From Bdellovibrionales bacterium (GTDB lineage Bacteria; Bdellovibrionota; Bdellovibrionia; Bdellovibrionales; UBA1609), in NCBI GenBank assembly GCA_027451425.1, contig DAIDJH010000107.1, forward strand, positions 1 through 6,560: 6,560 nucleotides of DNA. Direction: 5' to 3'. Within the stretch, counting starts at the first letter, position 1. The number at the start of each line of letters is the position of its first letter. A program made the position numbers and the translations under genes. The notes below the pieces were generated by a model. That model saw only the letters and a list, made by a program, of their open reading frames with translations, had not been told where the DNA came from and made no database searches. This document shows, one piece after another, positions 1-6,393 of the stretch.

Positions 1-2210
1 ACCGCCCCGATAGTATGACCAGGTAAAAACGGTTTCAAGTGTGCAGCCACGCCGATGGGGCCGATACCAGGCCCACCTCCACCATGGGGAATACAAAACG
101 TTTTGTGCAAATTAAGATGGCAAACATCCGCGCCAAATTCTCCGGGGCGAGCGATGCCGACAAGGGCGTTGAAATTCGCTCCATCCATGTACACTTGTCC
201 TCCGTGCTCGTGCACGATGGCGCAGATGTCGCGAATCGCATCTTCGAACACCCCGTGCGTCGACGGATAAGTAATCATAAGTGCGGCCAGACGATCAGCG
301 TTTTGCGAAGCTTTGGCGCGAAGGTCAGCGACATCGATATTACCGTTTGAGTCGCATGCCACGGCTACAACTTTGAAACCTGCCATCACGGCACTTGCGG
401 GATTTGTACCATGTGCAGAAGTCGGTATGAGACAGACATCGCGATTGTCTCCACGAGATTCGTGATAGCCCCGAATAGCAAGAAGCCCCGAATATTCACC
501 TTGCGAACCGGCGTTTGGCTGGAGCGATACCGCCGCGAAGCCCGTCATTTGCGCGAGCCAATTTTCGAGTTGAGTTATAATCTCTAGATACCCTCGGGTT
601 TGCGATTCTGGAGCAAACGGATGGATGTTGCCAAGCTCGGGCCAAGTCACCGGGAGCATTTCTGTAGTGGCGTTGAGCTTCATCGTGCATGAACCAAGCG
701 GAATCATCGATTGATTCAGCGCCAAATCTTTTTTCTCAAGCTGGTGAATATAGCGGAGCATCTCTGTTTCGGAATGGTAACGTTTAAATGTCGGATGAGT
801 CAGATATTTTGTCGAACGATAAAGCGTGTTTGGCCAGTTATTTTGATTGTTCGATGGAGTCGGTGATCGTGAGTTGTCAGAGAATGTTTTGAAGATTTCG
901 ATAATCGTGGTGACGTCTTCTTCGCTTGTCGTTTCATCGAGTGAAATGAGTAGGTCTGATTTATATTCCAATCCAAGCGTGCGACCGTCGCCTAGGTTTA
1001 TTCCTTGAGATTCGAATTCGCGCAAAATCTTTTCAAGCTGTTGGCGCGAGTCAAGGTGAACGCAAATTGTATCAAAAAATGTCTTGTGTCGAAGCGAGAA
1101 ACCAAGGCGCGCGAGTTCAGTCGCAAGTTGCCGCGTATTCAAATGAATGCGCTCGGCGATTTCGCGCACGCCTTCTTCGCCGTGATAAACCGCGTACATC
1201 GAAGCCATGACGGCTAAAAGCACTTGTGCCGTACAGATATTGCTTGTCGCTTTTTCGCGGCGGATGTGTTGCTCTCGTGTTTGCAAGGTCAAGCGCAATG
1301 CGGGTGAGCCGAATGCGTCTTTTGATACGCCGATAATCCGCCCAGGCATGAGTCGCAAAAATTCTTCGCGCGTGGCCATGTAGGCGGCGTGAGGTCCGCC
1401 AAATCCCATTGGCACCCCGAAACGTTGCGTCGACCCAAGGGCTATATCTGCACCCATTTCTCCGGGAGTTTTCATCAGTGCGAGCGCCATAATGTCAGCG
1501 GCAATAATGACATGAGCTTGCGATTGATGTGCGATCTCTGCGAGCTTAGACCAGTCGAAAACTTCTCCCGTTGCCGTGGGAGATTGCACAAATACGGCAA
1601 AAATCGACTCAAAATCAAGGTTTGCAAAATCTTTTGCGGAGCCTATGACCACTTCGATGCCAAGCGGCTTGGCTCGGGTTGCGATGACGGCGCGTGTTTG
1701 CGCAAAAACATCGTGGTCGACAAAAAACCGATGCCGGATATTTTTTTTCTGGGAGTGAAAACTCAGCGCCATTGCCTCGGCCGCCGCAGTGGCCTCGTCG
1801 AGTAATGAAGCATTGGCAATCGGCAATCCCGTGAAATCTGACACCATGGTTTGAAAGTTGAGCAAGGCCTCCATGCGTCCCTGCGAGATCTCGGCTTGAT
1901 ATGGCGTGTAGGCCGTGTACCAACCGGGGTTTTCTAAAATATTTCGCAAAATGACCGAGGGAGTGACGGTGCCGTAGTAACCCTGCCCGATATAATTTTT
2001 TAAAACTTGGTTGCGGCTTGCGACATTGCGCGCCCGCTGCAAAAACGCCTGCTCACTTAAGCCGGGCCCCAAATCAAGTTTAAAGGATGTTCGTGCGCCT
2101 TGGGGGACGGCCTTATCGATCAAATCGTCGAGTGAGCGAAGCTTAAGTGCTTGCAGCATCGACTCAATGTCATTCTTCGATGGGCCGATATGACGATCAA
2201 CAAAGCGCAT
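1..2210 (-). CDS. gcvP: Glycine dehydrogenase (decarboxylating), P-protein of the glycine cleavage system; 3' end cut by window edge
   Basis: P-protein is the PLP-dependent enzyme that decarboxylates glycine and passes the aminomethyl group to lipoyl-GcvH in the cytoplasm. I read the frame through from 2210 to the left edge and found no in-frame stop, giving about 736 codons. Single-chain P-proteins are usually about 950-960 residues, so roughly 220 are missing to the left. Family landmarks seen: RHIGP at residues 6-10; LGSCTMKLN near 505-513; and [16 protein letters not shown], whose Lys (about residue 703, bases 102-104) is the expected PLP-binding lysine. Both the N- and C-terminal halves lie in one chain, so this is the fused form rather than the gcvPA/gcvPB type. 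The start is firm: an in-frame TAA lies 12 bases upstream with no other start codon between. No clear Shine-Dalgarno is visible; with only 18 bases from the upstream gene, translational coupling is likely. gcvT and gcvH are not in the window. Confidence 0.97.
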   Translation of the reverse strand, partial: MRFVDRHIGPSKNDIESMLQALKLRSLDDLIDKAVPQGARTSFKLDLGPGLSEQAFLQRARNVASRNQVLKNYIGQGYYGTVTPSVILRNILENPGWYTAYTPYQAEISQGRMEALLNFQTMVSDFTGLPIANASLLDEATAAAEAMALSFHSQKKNIRHRFFVDHDVFAQTRAVIATRAKPLGIEVVIGSAKDFANLDFESIFAVFVQSPTATGEVFDWSKLAEIAHQSQAHVIIAADIMALALMKTPGEMGADIALGSTQRFGVPMGFGGPHAAYMATREEFLRLMPGRIIGVSKDAFGSPALRLTLQTREQHIRREKATSNICTAQVLLAVMASMYAVYHGEEGVREIAERIHLNTRQLATELARLGFSLRHKTFFDTICVHLDSRQQLEKILREFESQGINLGDGRTLGLEYKSDLLISLDETTSEEDVTTIIEIFKTFSDNSRSPTPSNNQNNWPNTLYRSTKYLTHPTFKRYHSETEMLRYIHQLEKKDLALNQSMIPLGSCTMKLNATTEMLPVTWPELGNIHPFAPESQTRGYLEIITQLENWLAQMTGFAAVSLQPNAGSQGEYSGLLAIRGYHESRGDNRDVCLIPTSAHGTNPASAVMAGFKVVAVACDSNGNIDVADLRAKASQNADRLAALMITYPSTHGVFEDAIRDICAIVHEHGGQVYMDGANFNALVGIARPGEFGADVCHLNLHKTFCIPHGGGGPGIGPIGVAAHLKPFLPGHTIGA

Positions 2211-2228
2211 GAGCTTATTTTTTTACCA

Positions 2229-2708
2229 TTACTTTTTTACGACGCGTGATTTTTTAGCCGGTGACTTCTTTCGCTTCCATTTTGTCGAGAACTTTCGCGA
2301 GGCCTGCATCAGGGAACCGCGGTGTTTAACAACTTTGGTGCGAATATCGCGTAAATGCTTTTCGGCATCGTGGCGAGTTTTTTTCAATACCCGAAGACTT
2401 TTATTAAACTCGCGATCGAATTGTTTCTGCGCCCGCGCGACAAGTTTCATTACATCGTTATACTGTTGTTCCAGTTTTTTGAGTCGCGCTTTTGCGGTCG
2501 GGCTGAGATGAGCGTTCAGGTCGAAGCTTTGAATTTCAGCTTGCACATCGGCGGCGATTTTTTGCAGCTCCAATTTAAGCTCGGCAAAATTTTTCACTTT
2601 GAGAAGTTCTTCAAAGCGCGCTGCCCAACGGCTCTCTTCAGATGCGGCGGATGCGGACGATAATTCTTGAGTTTCTGGAGTTGTTTCTTGATTTTCGTTT
2701 TGATTCAT
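2229..2708 (-). CDS. Small predicted coiled-coil protein with a basic C-terminal tail, function unknown
   Basis: I do not recognise a named family. The 159-residue product has three visible parts. Residues 1-27 are polar and acidic, rich in Gln, Glu, Ser and Thr, and probably disordered. Residues about 28-125 are charged and helical in character, with heptad-like spacing of Leu, Ile, Val and Phe (for example FEELLKV, ELKLELQKI, KLEQQYNDVMKLV), broken near the Pro at residue 70. Residues about 126-159 are very basic, ending in KRKKSPAKKSRVVKK. No signal peptide or membrane segment is seen, so it is probably cytoplasmic. The tail resembles those of histone-like or nucleic-acid-binding proteins, but that is only an analogy. 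The ATG at 2708 is chosen because GGAGG sits 7 bases upstream; the frame is also open upstream to 2804, but that would ignore this site. It is the first gene of a probable two-gene transcript with gcvP. Confidence 0.8.
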   Translation of the reverse strand: MNQNENQETTPETQELSSASAASEESRWAARFEELLKVKNFAELKLELQKIAADVQAEIQSFDLNAHLSPTAKARLKKLEQQYNDVMKLVARAQKQFDREFNKSLRVLKKTRHDAEKHLRDIRTKVVKHRGSLMQASRKFSTKWKRKKSPAKKSRVVKK

Positions 2709-2715
2709 ACTCAAC

Positions 2716-2720
2716 CCTCC
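2716..2720 (-). promoter_or_regulatory. Shine-Dalgarno site deciding the start of the coiled-coil gene
   Basis: On the minus strand GGAGG lies 7 bases before the ATG at 2708. This is the strongest ribosome binding site in the window, and it argues against the longer in-frame reading that begins at 2804. Confidence 0.8.
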
Positions 2721-2759
2721 GCGGGTGAATTTCGTGAAATACTGGTGTAAAGTCAAGTT

Positions 2760-4007
2760 ATGTCGAATTATCCACCATGCCCAAGCGGAGTGTATTCTCT
2801 GCACCGGTTATTCGCTTGCCAAGTTCTAACTGAGCGGTTGCTGACAGTTGGCGGCCGTCTAGAGTGTAACGCTCAAACCAACCCCCGACTGGTCGATGCC
2901 GGAGGCAAACTCGAACTTCCGCACGACTTTTGTCTAAAGACGGGAGCCAAGCCGCATGAAACGTGGCTTGTTTCGTTTTACCGTAGGGAGCTAATCAACA
3001 AAAACAATTGGTGGAGTGTGGGTCAAGTTGTCAGCGCGAGTCGCTTGACCGCTCCACTGCGAGAGATCGACTGGCAACTCCCTAATGAAAATAAAATTTT
3101 GGCTTGGGGGCCGTTTGTCGATCAGATCAAACGCCATTTAAAAGCTCGCGGTCTTTTTGAGGTGACGACTCCTTCACTTGTGCAAAATCCAGGGATGGAG
3201 CCTGAGCTTGAACCATTCACGGTTATCGCCGATCGAAAGTTATTTTTGCCTACGAGCCCGGAGTTGCATTTGAAGCAGCTTCTCGCGCTTGGGTACACCG
3301 ACATTTTTGAAATTAAACCGGTGTTTCGCAAAGAGGAGCTGACCGATATTCACGAGCCGGAATTTCATATGCTCGAGTGGTACCGTGGGTACGCAAACCT
3401 CGACGCGATTGCGGACGATTTGCTCTCGCTTCTCATTGAAATTGCGGGGATCGAGGCGAAAAATGTTCGCCGTACCACGATTCGCGAACTGTTTAGCTTT
3501 GAGGGTTTTATGCTCCGCCCGGATACGTCATCCAGCGAATTATATAATTTGGCTAAAGTACTCGAGCTTCACCCTAGTACTCAAATGGACTGGAATGACC
3601 TTTTTCATCTGATATGGATTGCCAAAGTTGAACCGAATCTACCAAAGGAACCACTTTTCGTGCGGGACTACCCCCCATCGCAAGCGGCACTGGCTCGGCT
3701 CAACGATCACGGCTGGGCCGATCGACTTGAATTTTATTGGCAGGGAATTGAAATTGCGAATGCATTTCACGAATTGAACAATCCCGTCGTGCAGCGTGAG
3801 CGGTTCGAGCGTGATCAAAAGAAACGGATTGAGTATGGCCGAACTCCGCTTGAGATCGATGAAAATTTTATGGCTGCACTCGAATATGGACTGCCGCCTT
3901 CAGGCGGGATTGCCCTTGGTGTTGATCGATTTTTTATGCTTGCGCAAGGTGAGCGGCATTTGCGGGATTTGCGTGCGTTTCCGTTTAGCCACCAGTTCCG
4001 CGATTGA
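2760..4007 (+). CDS. epmA: EpmA/GenX/PoxA-type EF-P lysyltransferase (class II LysRS-like) with an extra N-terminal region
   Basis: EpmA is a LysRS paralogue without the anticodon-binding domain; it activates (R)-beta-lysine with ATP and attaches it to a lysine of elongation factor P. Class II synthetase landmarks seen: TSPE at residues 165-168; FRKEE at 189-193 followed by HEPEF at 198-202 and MLEWYR (motif 2); EIANAFHEL at 331-339; and GVDR ending at Arg390 (motif 3). Their order and the C-terminal part match EpmA rather than full LysRS. The core, from about residue 105, is close to the usual ~325-residue enzyme, so about 100 residues at the N-terminus are extra. That part has strand-like segments (LLTVGGRLE, GGKLELP, WLVSF, VGQVVSASRL) and may be an OB-like domain, which is my inference. 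The start is uncertain: ATG 2760 lacks a clear ribosome site, and GTG 2790 or TTG 2838 are alternatives. It is divergent from the coiled-coil gene and converges on the HU/IHF gene. epmB and efp are not in the window. Confidence 0.85.
   Translation: MSNYPPCPSGVYSLHRLFACQVLTERLLTVGGRLECNAQTNPRLVDAGGKLELPHDFCLKTGAKPHETWLVSFYRRELINKNNWWSVGQVVSASRLTAPLREIDWQLPNENKILAWGPFVDQIKRHLKARGLFEVTTPSLVQNPGMEPELEPFTVIADRKLFLPTSPELHLKQLLALGYTDIFEIKPVFRKEELTDIHEPEFHMLEWYRGYANLDAIADDLLSLLIEIAGIEAKNVRRTTIRELFSFEGFMLRPDTSSSELYNLAKVLELHPSTQMDWNDLFHLIWIAKVEPNLPKEPLFVRDYPPSQAALARLNDHGWADRLEFYWQGIEIANAFHELNNPVVQRERFERDQKKRIEYGRTPLEIDENFMAALEYGLPPSGGIALGVDRFFMLAQGERHLRDLRAFPFSHQFRD
2767..2796 (-). promoter_or_regulatory. 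Candidate promoter for the coiled-coil/gcvP unit
   Basis: On the minus strand, GATAAT (2767-2772, five of six matches to the -10 consensus) is preceded after 18 bases by AATACA (2791-2796, matching only the ACA half of the -35 consensus). Transcription would start near 2760 and leave a leader of about 50 bases before the ATG at 2708. A competing reading uses TTGACT (2751-2756) as -35 with a poor -10, GAAATT (2728-2733); that would start transcription almost at the ribosome binding site. Either promoter overlaps the 5' end or immediate upstream region of the divergent epmA-like gene. The assignment rests on consensus matching only. Confidence 0.3.
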
Positions 4008-4272
4008 TGTCGTCGCGCAACTCTTTGCCCACTTTAAAAAACGGTAGCTTCTTTTGATCGACTTCGATGATTTCACCTGTGCGCGGATTTCGACCTTGGT
4101 AGGCCTCATACTCGCGATTGACAAATGAGCCAAAGCCACGAATTTCAATGCGATCGTCGTGTACTAGAGCGGCGATCATAGTTTCAAATATTGTGTTGAC
4201 CACAGTTTCAGCTTTGACTCGGGTGATCTGGGCCTTGTCGGCGATGATATTGATGAGATCGGCCTTGGTCAT
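3985..4272 (-). CDS. HU/IHF-family DNA-binding protein, closest in feel to IHF beta
   Basis: This 95-residue basic protein has the full HU/IHF fold in order: an N-terminal helical pair from MTKADLI; the RIEIRGFGSF strand segment at 41-50; the DNA-inserting arm with RNPRTG at 61-66, whose Pro63 is at the position that wedges between bases; and FFKVGKELRDDIN at 78-90. RIEIRGFGSF and GKELRD recall IHF beta more than HU, but the subfamily cannot be settled by eye. It would act in the nucleoid, bending DNA as a dimer. The ATG at 4272 is chosen because AAGGA lies 8 bases upstream and the canonical MTK start fits; the frame extends upstream only to a TTG at 4311. It is last in the pyrD-mutT-glycosyltransferase run, 39 bases after its neighbour. 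Its last 23 bases overlap the 3' end of epmA on the other strand. Confidence 0.95.
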   Translation of the reverse strand: MTKADLINIIADKAQITRVKAETVVNTIFETMIAALVHDDRIEIRGFGSFVNREYEAYQGRNPRTGEIIEVDQKKLPFFKVGKELRDDINRGTGG

Positions 4273-4280
4273 TCGTTCTA

Positions 4281-4285
4281 TCCTT
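4281..4285 (-). promoter_or_regulatory. Shine-Dalgarno site for the HU/IHF gene
   Basis: AAGGA on the minus strand, 8 bases before the ATG at 4272. It supports the 95-residue product over the longer reading from TTG 4311. Confidence 0.7.
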
Positions 4286-4311
4286 TTGAATTCACTCAAA
4301 TTGTAGGTCAA

Positions 4312-5610
4312 TCACAAGGCACCCTCCAAGTTGATTCTTGCATCGCCGGGTGATTTCGCCAAAGCGCGCCAAAAAGGCCGACTCTTGGCTAGTTGAAAGT
4401 AGGCGTGAAGCAGAAGCTCCACCATTTTTTCGGGGTTAAAGAGATCGGTTACTTTTTGATGTGCCTGTTGGCCGATTTCGGCAAGAGACAGCTCGCCGTT
4501 TAGCAGACTTGTGATCAAGTCGGCAAGGCCGTTCACATCGGCTGGGCGTACTAAAAAACCATTTTTTTTATCGTCAATGATGGTGGAGATTGGGCTCAAC
4601 TCCGACCCAATGACCGTTTTCTTTTGCGCCATGGCCTCTAGCATCGTCGGTTCAAAACCGGAAGTTCGCGAGCTCAAATTCACGTACACATCCGATAAGG
4701 CTACGACATCCGTGATCTCTTCGATTGGTAACGCTCCCGTGAATACGGTTTTATTACCAAGTACCAAGTTGAGTGTTTCAAACTCGATGCGATCGCGGAG
4801 CGGGCCGTTGCCAATAATGATCAGTCGGGCATTTGGTTTTTTGATGACGACGGATTGAAAGGCGCGCAGGAGGTTGGCAACTTCGGCTAACTCGGTCATA
4901 TCGGTTTGGGTGACAATGACGTGGGAGTTAGCGGGTATGTCATATTTTTGTCTCAAAGTATCCGATTTTTCTCGAAGCGTGGTTTCAAAATAGTCGAGCC
5001 CATAGGGTACAACAAACGTCTTTAGATCGGGGTACATGTAGTACCGCTCCAGCATGATCTTTTGTTGTGGCGTTGCAACGAACACTCCGTCCGCAGTTTT
5101 TAAAATGGCTCGATCGCCGCCGTAATAGGTTGTCATGAATTTATAGAAAAGCGCGAGCGCGGTCGTCAGTAGTCCGCTCACCGTTTCTTTGGCCATTCCC
5201 AATATCGAAAAAATCTGCGCCATTTGTACCGCCGAAACGTCATAGGCCATTATGATTTTAAGCCGCCGCCGCTCACGCGCGATCAAAAGCCCCGAATCGT
5301 CGAGGCTGTGCACGATATGAAAGGGTTTATTGGCATGTAGTTCTATAAATTTACGGTGGAGCAGTTGGGGAAATTGCCGTATAGCCACCCCTTTTCTCTC
5401 GCCCAAAAAATAGGCGCGTACACGATCGGCTACGATCTCCGGCCGCCCGCGCGGATTTTGCCACGACAACACCGTGACCTCATGGCCTTTCTTCGCTAGC
5501 CCCCGCGCCACGGGCCACAAATAATTTTCCTCAGAACCCCGCCCTGGATAGGGGAACTTTTTGGTGATGAGACAAATATTGAGTTTTTCAGGTACGTGGG
5601 GGCGAAACAT
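4312..5610 (-). CDS. GT4-like glycosyltransferase (GT-B fold, group 1 family)
   Basis: The 432-residue protein has the two-domain layout of GT-B glycosyltransferases, which transfer a sugar from a nucleotide donor and usually build LPS, capsule or other surface glycans on the cytoplasmic face of the membrane. The N-terminal domain opens with LNICLITKKFPYPGRGSEEN (about 9-28) and the GLAKKGHEVTVLS pattern (38-50). The C-terminal donor domain shows LIIIGNGPLRDRI and, at 313-328, a GFEPTMLEAMA segment followed by KNGFLVRPADVNGLADLI. No transmembrane span is obvious. Oddity: the first Glu of the usual EX7E motif is Ser317, with Glu325 in the second position and an extra Glu320 between. The acceptor and sugar cannot be told from sequence. 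ATG 5610 directly precedes the first strand and lies 7 bases after mutT's stop, with only AGG as a weak ribosome site, so coupling to mutT is likely. Confidence 0.88.
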   Translation of the reverse strand: MFRPHVPEKLNICLITKKFPYPGRGSEENYLWPVARGLAKKGHEVTVLSWQNPRGRPEIVADRVRAYFLGERKGVAIRQFPQLLHRKFIELHANKPFHIVHSLDDSGLLIARERRRLKIIMAYDVSAVQMAQIFSILGMAKETVSGLLTTALALFYKFMTTYYGGDRAILKTADGVFVATPQQKIMLERYYMYPDLKTFVVPYGLDYFETTLREKSDTLRQKYDIPANSHVIVTQTDMTELAEVANLLRAFQSVVIKKPNARLIIIGNGPLRDRIEFETLNLVLGNKTVFTGALPIEEITDVVALSDVYVNLSSRTSGFEPTMLEAMAQKKTVIGSELSPISTIIDDKKNGFLVRPADVNGLADLITSLLNGELSLAEIGQQAHQKVTDLFNPEKMVELLLHAYFQLAKSRPFWRALAKSPGDARINLEGAL

Positions 5611-5617
5611 GAACCTA

Positions 5618-6037
5618 TTATTTCAAAAGCGCGACGATTCTGTCGAGCACATTCCGATTGGCCTCGGGGAGTGATAACGTTTTCAATTCGGGCGGCGTGA
5701 ACCATTTGAGTTCAGAGTGATGTAGGGGTTCGGGTTGCCCCGTCCAGTAGTTCACTTCATAAAATAACAATAGGACTCCGACTTCGCCATAATGGTGAGC
5801 GGTTGCAAAATGAAGCGGGCCGATCTCCGCATTGATGCCGAGTTCCTCTCGAAGCTCTCGCGTCAGCGCGTGCTCGGGTTGCTCGCTCGTTTCGATTTTG
5901 CCGCCGGGGAACTCCCATAGACCAGCAAGACTACCGCCCTCGGGGCGGCGGCCGAGTAATACTCGATTTTCACGGCGAATGATCGCCGCGACAACGGGTA
6001 ACCATCTCTGTTTTTTCTGCGCGTCCTGCGACTTCAT
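5618..6037 (-). CDS. mutT: MutT-type Nudix hydrolase (8-oxo-dGTP diphosphatase-like)
   Basis: MutT proteins hydrolyse oxidised nucleoside triphosphates such as 8-oxo-dGTP in the cytoplasm, preventing mutation. The 139-residue product has a perfect Nudix box at 46-68 (G x5 E x7 R-E-L-R-E-E-L-G-I), preceded by LWEFPGGKIE as in MutT. The C-terminal ELKWFTPPEL and LPEANRNVL elements also fit the MutT branch. The length is close to the family's 130-140 residues. ATG 6037 is chosen because CAGGA lies 7 bases upstream. ATG 6055, or the longer reading to 6112, would add residues with no family match. The gene begins inside the 3' end of pyrD (68 bases shared, +1 frame) and ends 7 bases before the glycosyltransferase start, so all three are probably co-transcribed. 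The exact substrate is not determined; other Nudix hydrolases share the box. Confidence 0.92.
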   Translation of the reverse strand: MKSQDAQKKQRWLPVVAAIIRRENRVLLGRRPEGGSLAGLWEFPGGKIETSEQPEHALTRELREELGINAEIGPLHFATAHHYGEVGVLLLFYEVNYWTGQPEPLHHSELKWFTPPELKTLSLPEANRNVLDRIVALLK

Positions 6038-6389
6038 GAAAAAATCCTGGCCCATTAAACACCAGCGCAGAGTAAATCTGTACCAGTTGTGCGCCCAGAC
6101 GAAGTCTTTCAAGAACGTCTTCAGCCGTCATTACCCCGCCAACGGAAACAATTAGCTTGTCTGATGGTGTGTTTAGACCGCGCGCATGCAGGTGCTTTAC
6201 GGTGAGTTTCAACAGCTCGATTGAACGCGCGGCTAACGGTTCGCCAGAAATGCCGCCATCCGTTGGGTATTGGGCGGCCAAAAGTTCAGAACGTGCCAGG
6301 GTCGTGTTGGTGAGAGCCCAACCAGACACTCCCGCTTCATTTGAAGCGTCCAGAATCCTAAGCAGCTCTTCATTTGTGACCTCCGTCAA
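5970..6389 (-). CDS. pyrD: Dihydroorotate dehydrogenase, class 2, C-terminal part; 5' part lost at the 6390 junction
   Basis: Class 2 dihydroorotate dehydrogenase is an FMN enzyme on the inner membrane; it oxidises dihydroorotate to orotate and passes electrons to quinone in pyrimidine synthesis. About 139 codons remain, roughly the last 40% of a ~340-residue protein. Seen in order: EVTNEELLRILDAS, the ALTNTT segment, GGISGEPLAARSIELLK, SVGGVMTAEDVLERL and GAQLVQIYSALVFNGPGFF. These are the FMN phosphate-binding and C-terminal elements of class 2 enzymes. Upstream of about 6389 the frame stays open but reads GKHHCLG instead of the expected conserved KIAPDL-type motif, so homology stops abruptly mid-domain. 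The TTG at 6395 is therefore not a believable start. The last 23 codons overlap mutT in another frame, giving a short non-conserved tail (VTRCRGDHSP). This is probably the first visible gene of the operon running to the HU/IHF gene. The break looks like a sequence join rather than decay. Confidence 0.88.
   Translation of the reverse strand: MTEVTNEELLRILDASNEAGVSGWALTNTTLARSELLAAQYPTDGGISGEPLAARSIELLKLTVKHLHARGLNTPSDKLIVSVGGVMTAEDVLERLRLGAQLVQIYSALVFNGPGFFHEVAGRAEKTEMVTRCRGDHSP
6045..6049 (-). promoter_or_regulatory. Shine-Dalgarno site for mutT, inside pyrD coding sequence
   Basis: CAGGA on the minus strand, 7 bases before the ATG at 6037. It supports initiation within the upstream gene rather than after its stop. 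Confidence 0.6.
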
Positions 6390-6393
6390 ACCC
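6387..6393. other. Probable chimeric junction between pyrD (minus) and an aminopeptidase gene (plus)
   Basis: Left of this point the minus strand encodes recognisable PyrD; right of it the plus strand encodes a recognisable aminopeptidase. Both are interrupted in the middle of conserved blocks. The two homologies meet within a few bases around the AAA/ACC at 6388-6392, which may be a short shared microhomology. No inverted repeats, target duplications or transposase are visible. Confidence 0.75.

Noticed and set aside
1741..1748. Run of eight T (A on the gcvP strand) as a possible frameshift or slippage site in gcvP; a similar run lies at 4562-4569 in the glycosyltransferase
   Set aside because: Both frames continue correctly with family-like sequence on each side, so there is no disruption; a slippage role has no support.
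1..2210. Short open frames on both strands across this region (for example plus strand 1389-1805 and minus strand 1615-1923)
   Set aside because: They are shadows of the continuous gcvP frame, which I checked triplet by triplet and which carries clear P-protein motifs.
2723..2751. Plus-strand promoter for epmA with TGTAAA (2746-2751) as an extended -10
   Set aside because: No acceptable -35 lies at 16-18 bases, and it would give an almost leaderless transcript for ATG 2760; too weak to annotate.
2709..2804. Longer form of the coiled-coil protein starting at 2804
   Set aside because: The strong GGAGG site precedes the ATG at 2708, and the added residues (Trp-rich, opposite epmA's 5' end) do not fit the composition of the rest.
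5935..5949. GC-rich hairpin CCGCCC-TCG-GGGCGG as a terminator
   Set aside because: It lies inside the mutT coding region, upstream of the Nudix box, with no U-run after it; it follows from Gly/Arg codons.
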